A stretch of 22,935 nt of DNA from Gloeophyllum trabeum ATCC 11539. Its lineage: Eukaryota > Basidiomycota > Agaricomycetes > Gloeophyllales > Gloeophyllaceae. Both the position numbers and the translations under genes were made by a program. Below the pieces are notes generated by a model that saw only the letters and a list, made by a program, of their open reading frames with translations, was not told the origin of the DNA and ran no database searches. This document shows positions 1 to 10,300 of this stretch, one piece after another (position 1 is the first letter of the stretch; every line of letters starts with the position of its first letter). The DNA lies in contig NW_006920419.1 of assembly GCF_000344685.1 (NCBI RefSeq), forward strand, positions 1,074,398 to 1,097,332, given 5' to 3'.

Positions 1-540
1 GGGTTTGATGGGGAGAAGCGCTCGGGAACGCCGCGCGAAGCGGCGGCGGCTTGATGTGATTGTACGGAGGGCGTGACGTGCCCGTAAATCCACGCATCAC
101 GTGGCCGTAAATCCTGTAAATCGGCGTAAATCCACCGAAATAAACGCTTATGCTGCTTATGCCGCGCTTTCGAGCACTTATGCGGTAAAATGAGTGCTTT
201 TCCGCTTGCAGGATGCCTCCCCGGCTCTTGGGGGCTAAACTGACGACATAGAACGATTTTTTGAGTACATTATCCGTAGTAACACGCATTTTGGTAATAT
301 ACATCAACTTCTATCTACTGCAGGAGAGCAAAAACACCCCCGGGGAGGTGCAGCCGCCGGGGAACGAGCGGGACAGGCGACGCGTCGACGCGTCGCGCGA
401 GGCGTGGGAATACCCGGGAACCGCCGAGCCCCACCTGCCTAATAAGGCATGAAAAGCGTAAAGCCAGCGGCATAAGTAATGAAGTTGATCTCGCTTCGGT
501 CAGCTGAACAGTCCCACGGAGAAGGACGAAGGGGCCCAGG
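1..540. repeat. Repeat-rich segment, possible transposon edge
   Basis: No gene is supported here. The 9-mer CGTAAATCC occurs three times (83-91, 106-114, 125-133), with a near copy TGTAAATCG at 115-123. CTTATGC occurs three times (147-153, 156-162, 177-183). The 10-mer CTTATGCCGC at 156-165 is matched by its reverse complement GCGGCATAAG at 467-476. A perfect 20-base palindrome lies at 377-396. Clustered short subterminal repeats plus inverted copies are typical of DNA-transposon ends, but no transposase, target-site duplication or full terminal repeat is visible. The element, if real, may start outside the window. No family is named. Confidence 0.35.
377..396. repeat. Perfect 20-base palindrome with two ACGCGT boxes
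   Basis: The sequence GCGACGCGTCGACGCGTCGC is identical to its reverse complement over all 20 bases. It contains two ACGCGT hexamers flanking GTCGAC. It sits about 320 bases upstream of the NIPA-type gene, inside the repeat-rich segment. It could be a paired protein-binding site or part of the mobile-element end. Confidence 0.6.
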
Positions 541-718
541 CTAATGGCCACCTCCAAACTGCGCGAGATCACCTTTACACGATCCAGTCAGCACACGTTT
601 GCGCTGGTGAGCTGGCTCTGGCATTGCAGACTGCCTTCTACGACGAGCTCGACGGAAGACTGGCCTGGGGCCTCCTATCTCTGTGTCTAGACGTGCATAA
701 CGGGTCTTATGCTTCAAG

Positions 719-2321
719 ATGGTCGATGACAAGTACATCGGACTTGCCCTCGCGGCATCCAGTTCTCTGGCCATCGGGACGAGTTTTATCATCACGAAAA
801 AGGTATTAGAAGCAGCTCGGAAGAGGACCGGCCGGTGTGCTCATGAGTGTGCGCATTCCAGGGGTTGAACAACGCGGGCGATCATGGACATGGTGGCAAG
901 TCGTCGGACGATCTCTCGTATTTACGGAATCCAATATGGTGGGCGGGCATGTTGACTTGTGAGTTAACAAATGTGATGTCCGCTGTTCAGATTGACCCAC
1001 GGGGACGACAACCCGGGAATTGTCAGTGGTCCTCGGAGAAGGTGTGTCCGCTCGCTTTATATGAATGGCCTGGGGTTGAGGCTGGTGGTCAGTTGCGAAT
1101 TTTGCCGCATATGCGTTTGCGCCGCCAATATTGGTCACCCCTTTGGGTGCTTTGAGTGTACTTATAGGGTGAGACCGTCTCGTCGTTCGCTCACGCTTCC
1201 ATGCTGACGACGACACAGGGCGGTCCTGGCATCATTCCTCCTGAAGGAAGAGTTAGGTCATATAGGCCGAATCGGGTGTACGCTATGTCTTCTAGGGTCA
1301 TCTATTATTGTCCTACACGCGCCGGAGGACAAGGAAGTTCAAACTGTAGATGAAATATTACACTACGCCATGCAACCAGGTCGGTGGGACAGTATGCAAC
1401 GCTTGCTCGGTACTGACGTCCACCTGAGGCTTTCTGATGTACTGCTTTACCGTTGCTGTCTTCTCCCTCATCATGATTTACGTGGTTGCGCCGAGATACG
1501 GGAGGTCGAACCCGCTGGTCTACATATCCATCTGCTCGCTGGTCGGCTCGGTCTCCGTCATGGCCATCAAGGGGTTCGGAGTTGCGGTGAAGCTTACGTT
1601 CGCGGGGCATAATCAATTCACGCTTCCGAGTACATACGTCTTCGGCATCACTGTTGCTGGGTGTATTTTAGTCCAGATGAATTACTTCAACAAGGCTCTG
1701 GACACCTTCTCCACTAATGTGTAAGTCGAAGAACGCTTTTACGGCCCTTGCTGACCCCCTTCTAGTGTCAACCCCATGTACTATGTCGGCTTTTCCTCCG
1801 CCACTATCGTGGCATCTTTGATCCTCTTCCAGGGTTTCAATACGACCGACACCTCGAATACTATCTCGCTCCTCATAGGCTTCATCGTGACTTTCCTTGG
1901 GGTCCACTTACTAAACATCTCGCGTAAACCCGAGCCCTTACCAGCCCTGCCAAGCCATAGCGCCCTCGAAAGCGGCCTCATGAACCCGCGTATGTCGCTG
2001 CAGGGCCGCATGTCCATCGACGGCTGGAATGGTGTCCCGTCGTACCAGCCAGAAGGCGTCCCGCTGTCCGCTGGGCACGGGCGGCGGGGCTCTGCGTACC
2101 GGAGCAACAACCAGACGCTGTTCAACGCGTTTGAGGGCGACGACGACGAGCTGGAGGGTGTCGGCTTGGAGAGGCTGGATGAAGAGGACGGGTACGTGAG
2201 TGCGGATGAACGGACTCATTTGCGCTCGGAGGAGAGGGAGCGGGAGAGGATGCGGATGGGCTCCAGGAGTCACAGCCACTCACCAGGCCTGTCGCATAGT
2301 GGTTCACCACGACCTCAGTGA
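719..2321 (+). CDS. NIPA-type magnesium transporter, 7 exons
   Basis: Predicted 426-residue multi-pass membrane protein of the NIPA (DUF803) Mg2+ transporter family. Exons: 719-802, 862-958, 1027-1041, 1093-1168, 1219-1379, 1429-1720, 1766-2321; they sum to 427 codons including the stop. The ATG is chosen because MVDDKYIGLALA followed by an SSSLAIGTSFIITKKG stretch matches the usual fungal NIPA start. Further family blocks are GEVANFAAYAFAPP, VTPLGALSVLIG, the LLKEELG loop, and NPMYYVGF near residue 243. From about residue 294 the protein is a hydrophilic Ser/Arg/Glu-rich tail, likely cytosolic. Exon 3 is only 15 bases; joining it restores the conserved LVLGEVANF, so it is probably real. Family members sit in the plasma membrane or endosomes and move Mg2+; that role is inferred from family. 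The exact paralogue is unknown. Confidence 0.93.
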
Positions 2322-2445
2322 TAATGCGCTATGTATACCTGTTTAATTTTTTTGTTGCATGGACACTTGCATAGAACAGGATGTTCTCCCACGTGGGATG
2401 AAACAGCTGGGGAATCCTCAGGGTGCAAGAGGAAACGATGAACAC

Positions 2446-2527
2446 GTCTCGATGGTCTAATGGTTATGATTTGCGTCTCACATTTACTGTTCACGCAAGG
2501 TTCCCAGTTCGATCCTGGGTCGAGACA
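2446..2527 (+). tRNA. tRNA-Val(CAC) with a 9-base intron
   Basis: A full cloverleaf can be drawn. The acceptor stem is GTCTCGA with TCGAGAC. The D-arm holds GTCTAATGGTTA. The anticodon stem TGCGT (2472-2476) pairs perfectly with ACGCA (2493-2497). The T-arm is CCCAG-TTCGATC-CTGGG. The loop reads C-T-CAC-A, so the anticodon CAC is at 2479-2481, with a 9-base intron at 2483-2491 directly after position 37, the standard site. The discriminator is A2527. A T4 run at 2529-2532 is a likely Pol III terminator. The alternative anticodon CTC (Glu) needs a worse-paired stem. Confidence 0.9.
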
Positions 2528-2850
2528 CTTTTGTTGGATGCCCATTGGTTTTTTGCGCAACAGGTTGCATGTTATCGTTGTAAGGAGTCTCTGTGACTGT
2601 CCTGCACCATACCTTGGGCAATTGCATTGTAGGACATCCGCCCAACATCTGCCGCGCTTGCAATCGCCTTCCCAGACTTGCCCAATACGCTTGACATGCA
2701 CGTGGGTAATCATTATGCTTGCCTTGTTAGGTAGAGTGAAGCGTAGCAGGTTACAGGAAGACTCCAACCTTGATACCCGTAAATACCGACTTGCTTTCTC
2801 ATTCATCCGCCTTTATTCCACGACGCGTCTCTCAAACTTTGCCTATTCTG
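2528..2850. other. Intergenic, promoter side of the lipid-transfer gene
   Basis: About 320 bases between the tRNA terminator and the next start codon. It must carry the promoter and 5' UTR of the oxysterol-binding-protein-related gene. I see no clear TATA box. Open frames here lack coding character or splice support. Confidence 0.5.
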
Positions 2851-4918
2851 ATGTCCTCGTCCACAACCGTTACGGACGGTCCTGAGTTGCAAGAGTATGA
2901 TCCTGAAGCCCCTGGACCTGCCATTTCGGTCCCGGACTCGGGGGACACTGGGGAGGGTGGCAAGCTGAAGATGATTGTACAGTTATTGAAGAAATGTCTG
3001 GGTGTGAAGGATATTGCTGCCATGTGAGCGGAGGCCTGTTGTCTTATGCACAGTTGGTCTAAAGAGCAGTTTCGTCTAGGCGTCTGTCTTTGCCTGCATC
3101 GCTACTGGAACCTATACCTAACCTGGAGTACTGGCACTACCTGGACAGACCGGATTTATTCGCCGCGTAAGTATGTCTTGTGCTCTCACTTCTTTGCCTT
3201 ACAGACCGGTGTGCTTGTACAGTATCAATGATTCCGATGACCCCTTTGAGCGCATGTTAGCCGTTATTCGGTTTACGTTCACCAAGGATCTTAAGTTTAT
3301 TGTATGTTACTCTTGCTCTCGATTGAAACGCTATATAACCACGGTATCTGCAGCGTGGCAAGCCTTGCAAGCCGTATAACTCCGTTCTCGGAGAGCACTT
3401 CCGCTGTACTTGGGATGTCATTCCAGTGAAATATCCTTCCGACCCCAGGGCGCCGCCAATCAATCGGACATACGTTGCGCCCGTCTCTTCCGAGAACACC
3501 TCATCAGCAGGCTCCCAGCGCATCATCGCGCCCCGCCTCATGCAGTCCCAGTCGGAGACGGCGAGCGTCAAGAGCATCAAGAGCACCAAGAGCGCCAAGA
3601 GCGCTCGCAGCGGCTTCAGCTTCATGTCCTCCGTCGGCTGGAGCACGCCCGCGACGTCCCCGCCGCTCAGCGAGACCAACCTGGAGGCGGACATGTCGAA
3701 CCTTAGCCTCACGCACTCGAGCTCGGAGAACATTATTGAGGAGGACGAGGAGGCGTCGTCGGAGCCGCGCGTGCGCATCGTCTACCTCACCGAGCAGATA
3801 TCCCACCACCCGCCGATATCGGCGTACTTTGCTGCGTGTCCCTCTCGCCATCTAGAGTTGACGGGGATTGACCAGATCAGTGCGAAGGTCTCTGGGACTA
3901 CTGTGCGCGTCGGCCCGGGGTCATTCAACAAGGGTATATTCATTCGTATCACTGGCGGGCCTGGTGAAGGGGAGATGTATAGGGTTACGCATCCAGTTGC
4001 GCAGGTTAATGGCATATTGAGAGGGAATTTCTATGTCACCGTCGGTGACTCGACGATCATCACCTGCAGTGGTGGGAAAGGTAACGACAAGCTACGGACG
4101 ATCATTGAGTATAAGGAAGAGGTAAGTACAGTGGTGATTCTCCATCTCACGGGTTCTGACGCCTCTGTTAGTCTTGGCTAGGGAAGCCGCACTACGCCCT
4201 GGAGGGGGTTATCCACACGTACACGGAGGGCGAGAGCGAAGTCGAGGAGTGGACCAAGGTGAAGCACGTCCCGCAGACGCGCGTGGTGGCCGTCTTCGAG
4301 GGCTCGTGGAGGGGCGTCATACGCTGGCGCCGCGCGTCATCCGCATACTCTGCCCCGACCACACCGGCGGCGTCCCAGTCGTACCTGTCCGCAGCGACGT
4401 CGCTGCTGTCGTCCAGCCACTCGTCGTCCGAGTCGTCCGCGTCAAGCTCCCGGTCCGACTTGAGTGGTGCCACAGCGAACGCCTCCGGTGCATCTGAGTG
4501 GGCGACATTGCTCGACCTGACGCCGCTGCACGTCGTGCCGAAGTCTGTGAGGCCGCTCGAGAAGCAGCTGCCTGACGAGAGCAGGAAGTTGTGGCAGGAC
4601 GTCACGGCCAACTTGCTCAAGAAGGAGTACAGCGAGGCGACGAAGCACAAGCACGCGATTGAGCAGAAGCAGAGGGACGATGCAGCGGAGAGGAAGCGGA
4701 AGGGGGTCGAGTGAGTACTGGGCGTCATAAGAGAGTGTAGCTGTGTTTGATGAACTGACCGTCGCTGTCACAGATTCGTCCCGAAATACTTTGAGAAGGA
4801 TATCGAGTCCGGCATCCCCGTGCTCACCGCGGAGGGGAGGAAGCAGATCGAGCACGAACTCCAGGAGCCGGCAAGCTATCCCGTTGAAGGCAAGACCGAG
4901 AAGCAGGAGGCTTCATGA
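2851..4918 (+). CDS. Oxysterol-binding-protein-related lipid transfer protein, 6 exons
   Basis: Predicted 596-residue ORD protein of the Osh/Kes1 type, without PH or ankyrin domains. Exons: 2851-3023, 3080-3166, 3223-3301, 3354-4121, 4172-4710, 4774-4918; they sum to 597 codons including the stop. ORD landmarks in order are RLSLPASLLEP (from residue 59), KPYNSVLGEHF (119-129), and the signature EQISHHPP (260-267) with the His pair that contacts phosphoinositide phosphate. Then comes the K529-x3-E533-x3-R537 triad, spaced as in yeast Kes1 K336/E340/R344. The family exchanges sterol or other lipids for PI4P at membrane contact sites. Between the LGE motif and the signature lies a Ser/Lys-rich and acidic insertion (roughly residues 157-250), and a second Ser-rich stretch lies near residues 440-475. 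Both are probably disordered loops. The ligand cannot be told from sequence. Confidence 0.94.
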
Positions 4919-5320
4919 TACGACAACGCACCCAGTTATGGGTGCTCATCAATTACGACCCTTTTATGACTGAACGATTTCCTCTTGCTCCATCTCCATC
5001 TGAAGGCTCTGACACATTTATCGTGTTTTGTTTATAGCTGGTATTCGGATCTTGTTATGTACCTATTATCTTGTTTGCTGCGAGTATCGTAGTGGTCGCT
5101 TTGGACTTCAACAACAACAACACTAACACCAATAACATCCCCTTAACCCCATGCATATGCATATGTAGTAGACATGGAACCAATCAAGTCCCCTTGTACA
5201 ATCTATTATCGTAAGTAATGTAGTGCGCACACTAGGTACTTACGTCACTGTGGAAGTAACTCTCGGACGACGCCGATCTAGCATGCTCTCTGACTTCAAC
5301 TCTGCTTTCTATTCTGTGCC
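4919..5320. other. Intergenic, 3' UTR and next promoter
   Basis: About 400 bases between two genes in the same direction. It holds a CAACAACAACAACA stretch near 5109-5122 and a 12-base palindrome CATATGCATATG at 5154-5165. An upstream ATG at 5283 opens a 20-codon frame that overlaps the next start codon out of frame, which could dampen translation if it is in the mRNA. No RNA gene is seen. Confidence 0.5.
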
Positions 5321-6433
5321 ATGCCACTACTCAGCGCGTCCGTAGATGTCTTTCTAATCAGCTCAATGGCTATTATACTGCCCACCATATACTACTCGCG
5401 AAAGCCGTCGCCGCCAAACGCGTCGCCGAGCCCACCACTACGCAAGCCGCTCAGCTTCCTCGTGGTCCTGCATACCCTCTACGTGCTCTATACCCTCCTG
5501 CTCAAATACCCGCCAAACCTATTCAAAGTACTAGACATACCCCTCACGACGCCGTCAGATAATATCCGTATTCTGCTAAAACGATATGCTGGGGGAGGGG
5601 AGCTACCACCTGCGTTGGATGCCCTGTTGACCCGCCTCTCCAGCTTTGACGCCAGGACGTTATATGTCAGGTTCTTGTCCCTCCCACCTTGGTCTCTATA
5701 TCTCGACTGACACCATTCCCTTGTTGCGATAGGTTGGGGCAATCTGTGATAGAGAGCTGTGACTATTGTCATACGCCGTCCGAATACGCGTTACATGCTC
5801 TGCCGAACCCTCTCCTGGAGTATCTGCGAGAGGCGGCGGTCGTAGGACTCGTCACGATCCAGGGGAGCTTCCGAGAGCGCTGGAGGAAATGGGGCGTCGG
5901 AGTCCTCGTGGCCACAGCTGTTCTGGAGGCGTACTGGATATTGACAGTCGAGATCAGAATACCCAGGAGCGGGAAGGGCGTCACGATGGTTCGTATGCAT
6001 TCCTGCCCACATCTGCAGAACGACGCTCAAAGAACTCGCTGTTTAGTGGCATGACTTATTCTGGACGATCCGGTACCTCATATTCCTCGTGCTCGTCCCG
6101 GTGCTCCATATCCTCCCCTCGCGTCCGCCCGTGCCCTCGCCTCTAGCGTCCCTGCACACCGTCGCAGCCTCGATAGAGCAGTCCATATACGGCCTGCGCC
6201 TCTTCTCGGCAACGCACGCCGCCATCATGCGCGTACCGGAGACGCGTGCTGCGCAGGTCGAGCACTTCGCTCGGGAGCGCCAGGAGGGGCGGTGGGCGAG
6301 GGAAGACCCCGACGTGCAGAGACGCGCGGAGGTGCTCGGGCTGGGGTATGCTGAGGAGGAGGGCAGGTTGAGGGCCAGTGCGAGGGCGGCCGTGCAGGCG
6401 CTGCAAAATGGGTTTTCTGGAAACCGGACTTGA
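5321..6433 (+). CDS. Conserved-looking multi-pass membrane protein, unknown function, 3 exons
   Basis: Predicted 330 residues from exons 5321-5670, 5733-5988 and 6047-6433, all with GT-AG junctions and correct phase. I do not recognise a named family. Hydrophobic segments lie near residues 8-25, 45-64, 158-180 (around GVLVATAVLEAYWILTV) and 205-225 (LFWTIRYLIFLVLVPVLHIL), suggesting three or four membrane spans. A C126-x2-C129 motif (CDYC) follows the first intron and is succeeded by an EYALHALPNPLLEYL block. The C-terminus is charged, Arg/Glu/Ala-rich and probably helical and soluble. The codon pattern and clean splicing support a real gene. The CxxC pair could be a metal site or a disulphide; that is inference. 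It converges with the helicase gene, with U6 in between. Confidence 0.8.
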
Positions 6434-6672
6434 CTAGATGTAGACTCTAGACGGGCTGTATCTATAATGCTGTTGCGAGAGGTTATACATTGGACTGTTC
6501 CGATATAATGCTCCGCGGAGACAATGCATCGCACGGGCTCCAGCCTGCAGGTTCTCGAAAGTAGAAAGACAAGTTCCGACGTGAGTTGCCGAGTATCTTG
6601 AGATCGTCTACGGTCGAGGCAAAGGTCGAGGCAAACATGACATCAAAAATAAATCGTTGTTCGAAAGAGCAT
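6434..6672. other. Intergenic between membrane-protein gene and U6
   Basis: Contains the 3' UTR of the upstream gene. A perfect tandem duplication of the 12-mer GGTCGAGGCAAA lies at 6612-6635. On the minus strand a T5 run (6645-6649), about 25 bases past the likely U6 3' end, may serve as the Pol III terminator. Confidence 0.5.
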
Positions 6673-6732
6673 AAATATTGAGCTCCGTAGAGCTGCCACT
6701 CTGGGTAAGCGTGTCATCCTTGTGCAGGGGCC

Positions 6733-6763
<31 letters not shown>

Positions 6764-6787
6764 TTCGTATGTCACCCCGAAGGGGAC
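6673..6787 (-). ncRNA. U6: U6 spliceosomal RNA
   Basis: Read on the minus strand this has the U6 core: a 5' hairpin GTCCCC-TTC-GGGG, then GGAACGATACAGAGAAG with the ACAGAGA box that pairs with the 5' splice site, and TTAGCATGGCCCC with the catalytic AGC triad. The internal stem-loop region CCTGCACAAGGATGACACGC follows. The core closely matches S. pombe U6 from memory, and no intron interrupts it. Ends are approximate: the 5' end is placed at the hairpin and the 3' end near the CAATATTT. A further hairpin AGCTC-TACG-GAGCT precedes the 3' end. No TATA box is visible 25-35 bases upstream and no clear B box downstream, so promoter type, or whether this copy is expressed, is open. Confidence 0.87.
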
Positions 6788-7366
6788 AATAGACAATGCT
6801 CGCGGTGGCGTGCAAGCAGCTGGCAGAATGCATTTTGTTCCGCCGGCGGGTTGTTTCCTGTATTTGCCACATTCACACGCTCTTCCGTCCCTACTCGTGA
6901 TGCGCTTCGTCGAAAGAAGGGTCAGCTGGAGGCTATTAGACAGACTACTATTGCAAAGCTTGACCTGAAGGCTCAATGCTGAAAGGACGCACGGCATTAA
7001 CAATCGAGTTAACGCGGTCTTCATGAGCAAAATATTCCGTCCCAACAACATAGAGGCTCCAGCTCCCGTTGCTTAGCCAATGACAACGGTTTTTGCCCCC
7101 TCGCCTCCTTCACGTAGATCGTTCGAAACAATGTCATGCTGAGGTGTATACACAATATATGAAGCAAGAGATACAGAATCGACGCTAGTCGTGTCCTCCT
7201 CCCGGTGTAGCTTCGGCCAAATCACACCTGCTATTAATTTTTTACCGCGACACGGATAGCTGGTTCTACGGGATGAACATCTGCATACCAAGGGGAGCAT
7301 AGTGACAAAACAAGAAGATGAGCATGGGGTTGATTGCACTTTACTGGCCTGAACTGGGAGCGACAT
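6788..7366. other. Intergenic, upstream of U6 and 3' of the helicase gene
   Basis: About 580 bases. On the minus strand it holds the end of the helicase transcript and then the region upstream of U6. The open frames here have no family resemblance and I see no repeats or RNA genes. Confidence 0.45.
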
Positions 7367-10300
7367 CTACTCGACTTCCCGCCAAGGCCTGTCGACGTTA
7401 ACGTCCGCATCAACGTCCGGCCCGCCGTCTTCACCAGCGGCATTAGCCCCAGCCACGGACTCCAGCCGCTGCGCAAATTCGTTCATGTCGCTCATAGCAA
7501 GCTCGCGCATCTCCTTGTCGTAGCCGCCCTCGCTGCGTACTTCGGCTTTCGGGTCCCAGGTCGGCTGCGGACCTCTCCATCCGCCTTTCAGGTAGATGTA
7601 GTTAAGGAAGGAGCGCCAGAGTGGATCGAGGGACAGGACTGTAGGGTCTCCAATGACGATGAGGAGCGCCTGGGCTCTTGTCACGGCGACTGCATAGATA
7701 ATCAGATTACGGCCTTGAGAATGAAAGCTGGATAACGTACCGTTAAACCGGCGGGGATTCGCGACGAAACCAAGGGTATGCTTTAAGTCGTAGTTGACGT
7801 ACTCTTTGCTGCTGCGAACGGTGGATATGATAATAACTCGGCGTTCCTGTATGGAGGACGAGACTAAGCCACATTCCGAAAGAGAATAGTTATTGTCGAA
7901 CATACCTGTCCCTGGAATTCTTCCGTACTCCCGACTTTGACCTCATCTGCGACACCTCGGAGAGCAGCGCGTATCTTGAGACACTGCGCATGGTACGGCG
8001 TGATCACCCCGATATCGGTATGAGCTTGTACAGAAGCGTCAGCACCGGTGTGGCAGGTAGGGAAGAATCAGACGCACCAATCCGGATACGTCGGTCGTCC
8101 CTAAGCTTGTTGATGTAGTCCTTCACTAGTAGGGCTTCACTAATATTGAAGAACGAGGGTGAGGTGGATTCACGATCGTCTTTGCCTTGGACACCGTGGA
8201 ATATAATCGGGAAATCCTTCTTCGGGAGGTGCGACCACTGGAGATAGGACGTGATGACCTGCGGCTTTCCGCATACTTCCAGGTCGCCCCTGTAGAACTG
8301 TTCATTGGGGAACTTCAAGATCGCACCGTGTGACCTGAAGTTTTTGACGAGCTTTACAAAACTGGCAAGACATTGAGTTTAAATACAGCCTGCTGCAGTC
8401 ATCGCGAGGCGCTCACCTTTTCCCGACGTTAGGCGAGTCCTCGAGATATATGTCGCGAGTCATGAGTCTTTCCAGGTAACTGGTGTCCAACCCGAGTTCT
8501 CGAGCGACTGGGCTACGTATGATGGGGCCCAGTTGCTTAGGGTCGCCAGAAAGAATGACCTTGGTCTGATCGTTAGCCATGGCCTTGATGGAAATCATGG
8601 CCTCGGGTTCCGTCGCCTGGCCTGCCTCGTCAATGAAGATGTGAGTAAAGTGCCCCCGTGGCATCCCGACGTTGTAGGCGACCGATGCCGATACGCAAGT
8701 GGAGACCATAATCTTGTACCGCTTCAGTACTGCCATAGGGGGCACTGAGAAGAAGCGATTCCGCTCGAACTCCCTTCCCACACCTAGTTCTACGTTTGTC
8801 TCGTAAGTGAACTCCTGCAGGTCATCGGGCACGTCGTTCTTCGACCGTGACGGCGCGTAGTACCTCAGCAATTGATGCTTGCCATACATCGTCAAACGCG
8901 ACGCGATGAGGTCAGCAGCGGAATTCGACGGCGCGCAGGCTAGGATCCTCGCATCAGGGTTGTACTTCAAAACCTGGCGGATGGCTTCCACCATGGTAAC
9001 CGTTTTGCCGGTACCGGGCCTAGAAACGTGGATGGGTTTAGGAAAAGCCGACAAATGCAATCCGCATACGTACGGGCCGAATACCACAAAGGGCACTGAC
9101 ACTGGCTTCATCGACATAATTGACCTGATAGCCTGCATCTGGCTCGGGTTCGAAGCGATAATGGTATTGTATGGCGTGAATGGCTGTGTGGCCGCAGCAA
9201 ATCCAGCAATATGAGATGCGGAGGGGAAGAACAGGTGTTCGCCTCGGATAGCTGCATCAAGCGCTTGATGCTGACGGCGGAGCGGGATACGATTTAGTTT
9301 GAACCGTACATTGTACAGCTGAGCTGCGTTATGGCCCGGGAACGAGCCATGGAAACGGAGGCCGACGTAGTCACGATGCACGAAATGTACGTGGCCTTCG
9401 TACCAATGGCCCTTCTCGGAGCCGTGGCGTTGTACCAAGATACGGTCACCTATGGAATGCATCAGGGCGAGCCGCCCGTCGGTAACATCGAGTCCAAGAG
9501 CGAATCTTACCAACGAGGACACTGGGCCTCTTCTCCGCCAGGCCCGGGACAGCGAGACTTGGTTCACATCAGCTAGTGTATCTCGCGTTGAACCAACTCG
9601 TCCACTCACTGATAATACGAATTGTGCCTATCTAGTTTTGCGTCCGGTATGTCGTATATTCCCAGATCATCCCTGGTGCAAGCTCAGCGCCTATAGCTGA
9701 CGAGTAATGAAAGGCGCCTACTCGGACCGTTTCTCCTCAACCCACAGCAGTGTCTTGAAATGACGGCCATGCGATGCCACATCCAAAACTCGTGGTAGTA
9801 TACTCCTGCGAAGATTGTTCACCTTATCCTCATTTGAGCCCGTGCTCACCACCGCCATGATATTCTTAGGTATATGGGCGTCTGCTAATTTGACGACGTA
9901 TGGGATGGCCTTCAGCACGGGTGGGGCCTCACCCGGCACTACAGTAATCTCGGGCTCTCTCTTGCTATGCACCCTCGGCGTGTACGGCATCGTCGGTTTC
10001 AAACGATCATAGTCAGCTTTATCGCCGACAATGACGCGGACGAAACGAACAATGACGAAGGCTTGCTTGAGCTGCTTTTCTTCGAGCGTGATCTCGACCC
10101 GATCTTCGTAGTGACCGGCATACGATGAACGGAAGGTGACAGGGATGGTGTAGTCCCTCCTGCATACCAGCATCTGGTCGAGCAAGGACGCAGAGTCGAC
10201 CGAGAAACTGGGATTCACGGGCAGAGCATGAGCGTTCGAGCGATATCATCGCCACTGGCACTTACGAAGAATGAGCATTCCGAGAAGTCAGCTTGATGTC

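Noticed and set aside
83..133. CRISPR-like array from the CGTAAATCC repeats
   Set aside because: The repeats are only 9 bases, irregularly spaced, and in a eukaryotic genome.
2446..2527. Reading the tRNA as tRNA-Glu(CTC)
   Set aside because: That needs an anticodon stem with a T-G end pair. The stem TGCGT/ACGCA is perfect and gives CAC with the intron at the standard place.
3475..3855. Arg-rich frames on both strands over the Ser-rich exon
   Set aside because: They are out-of-frame readings of the low-complexity insertion in the lipid transfer protein.
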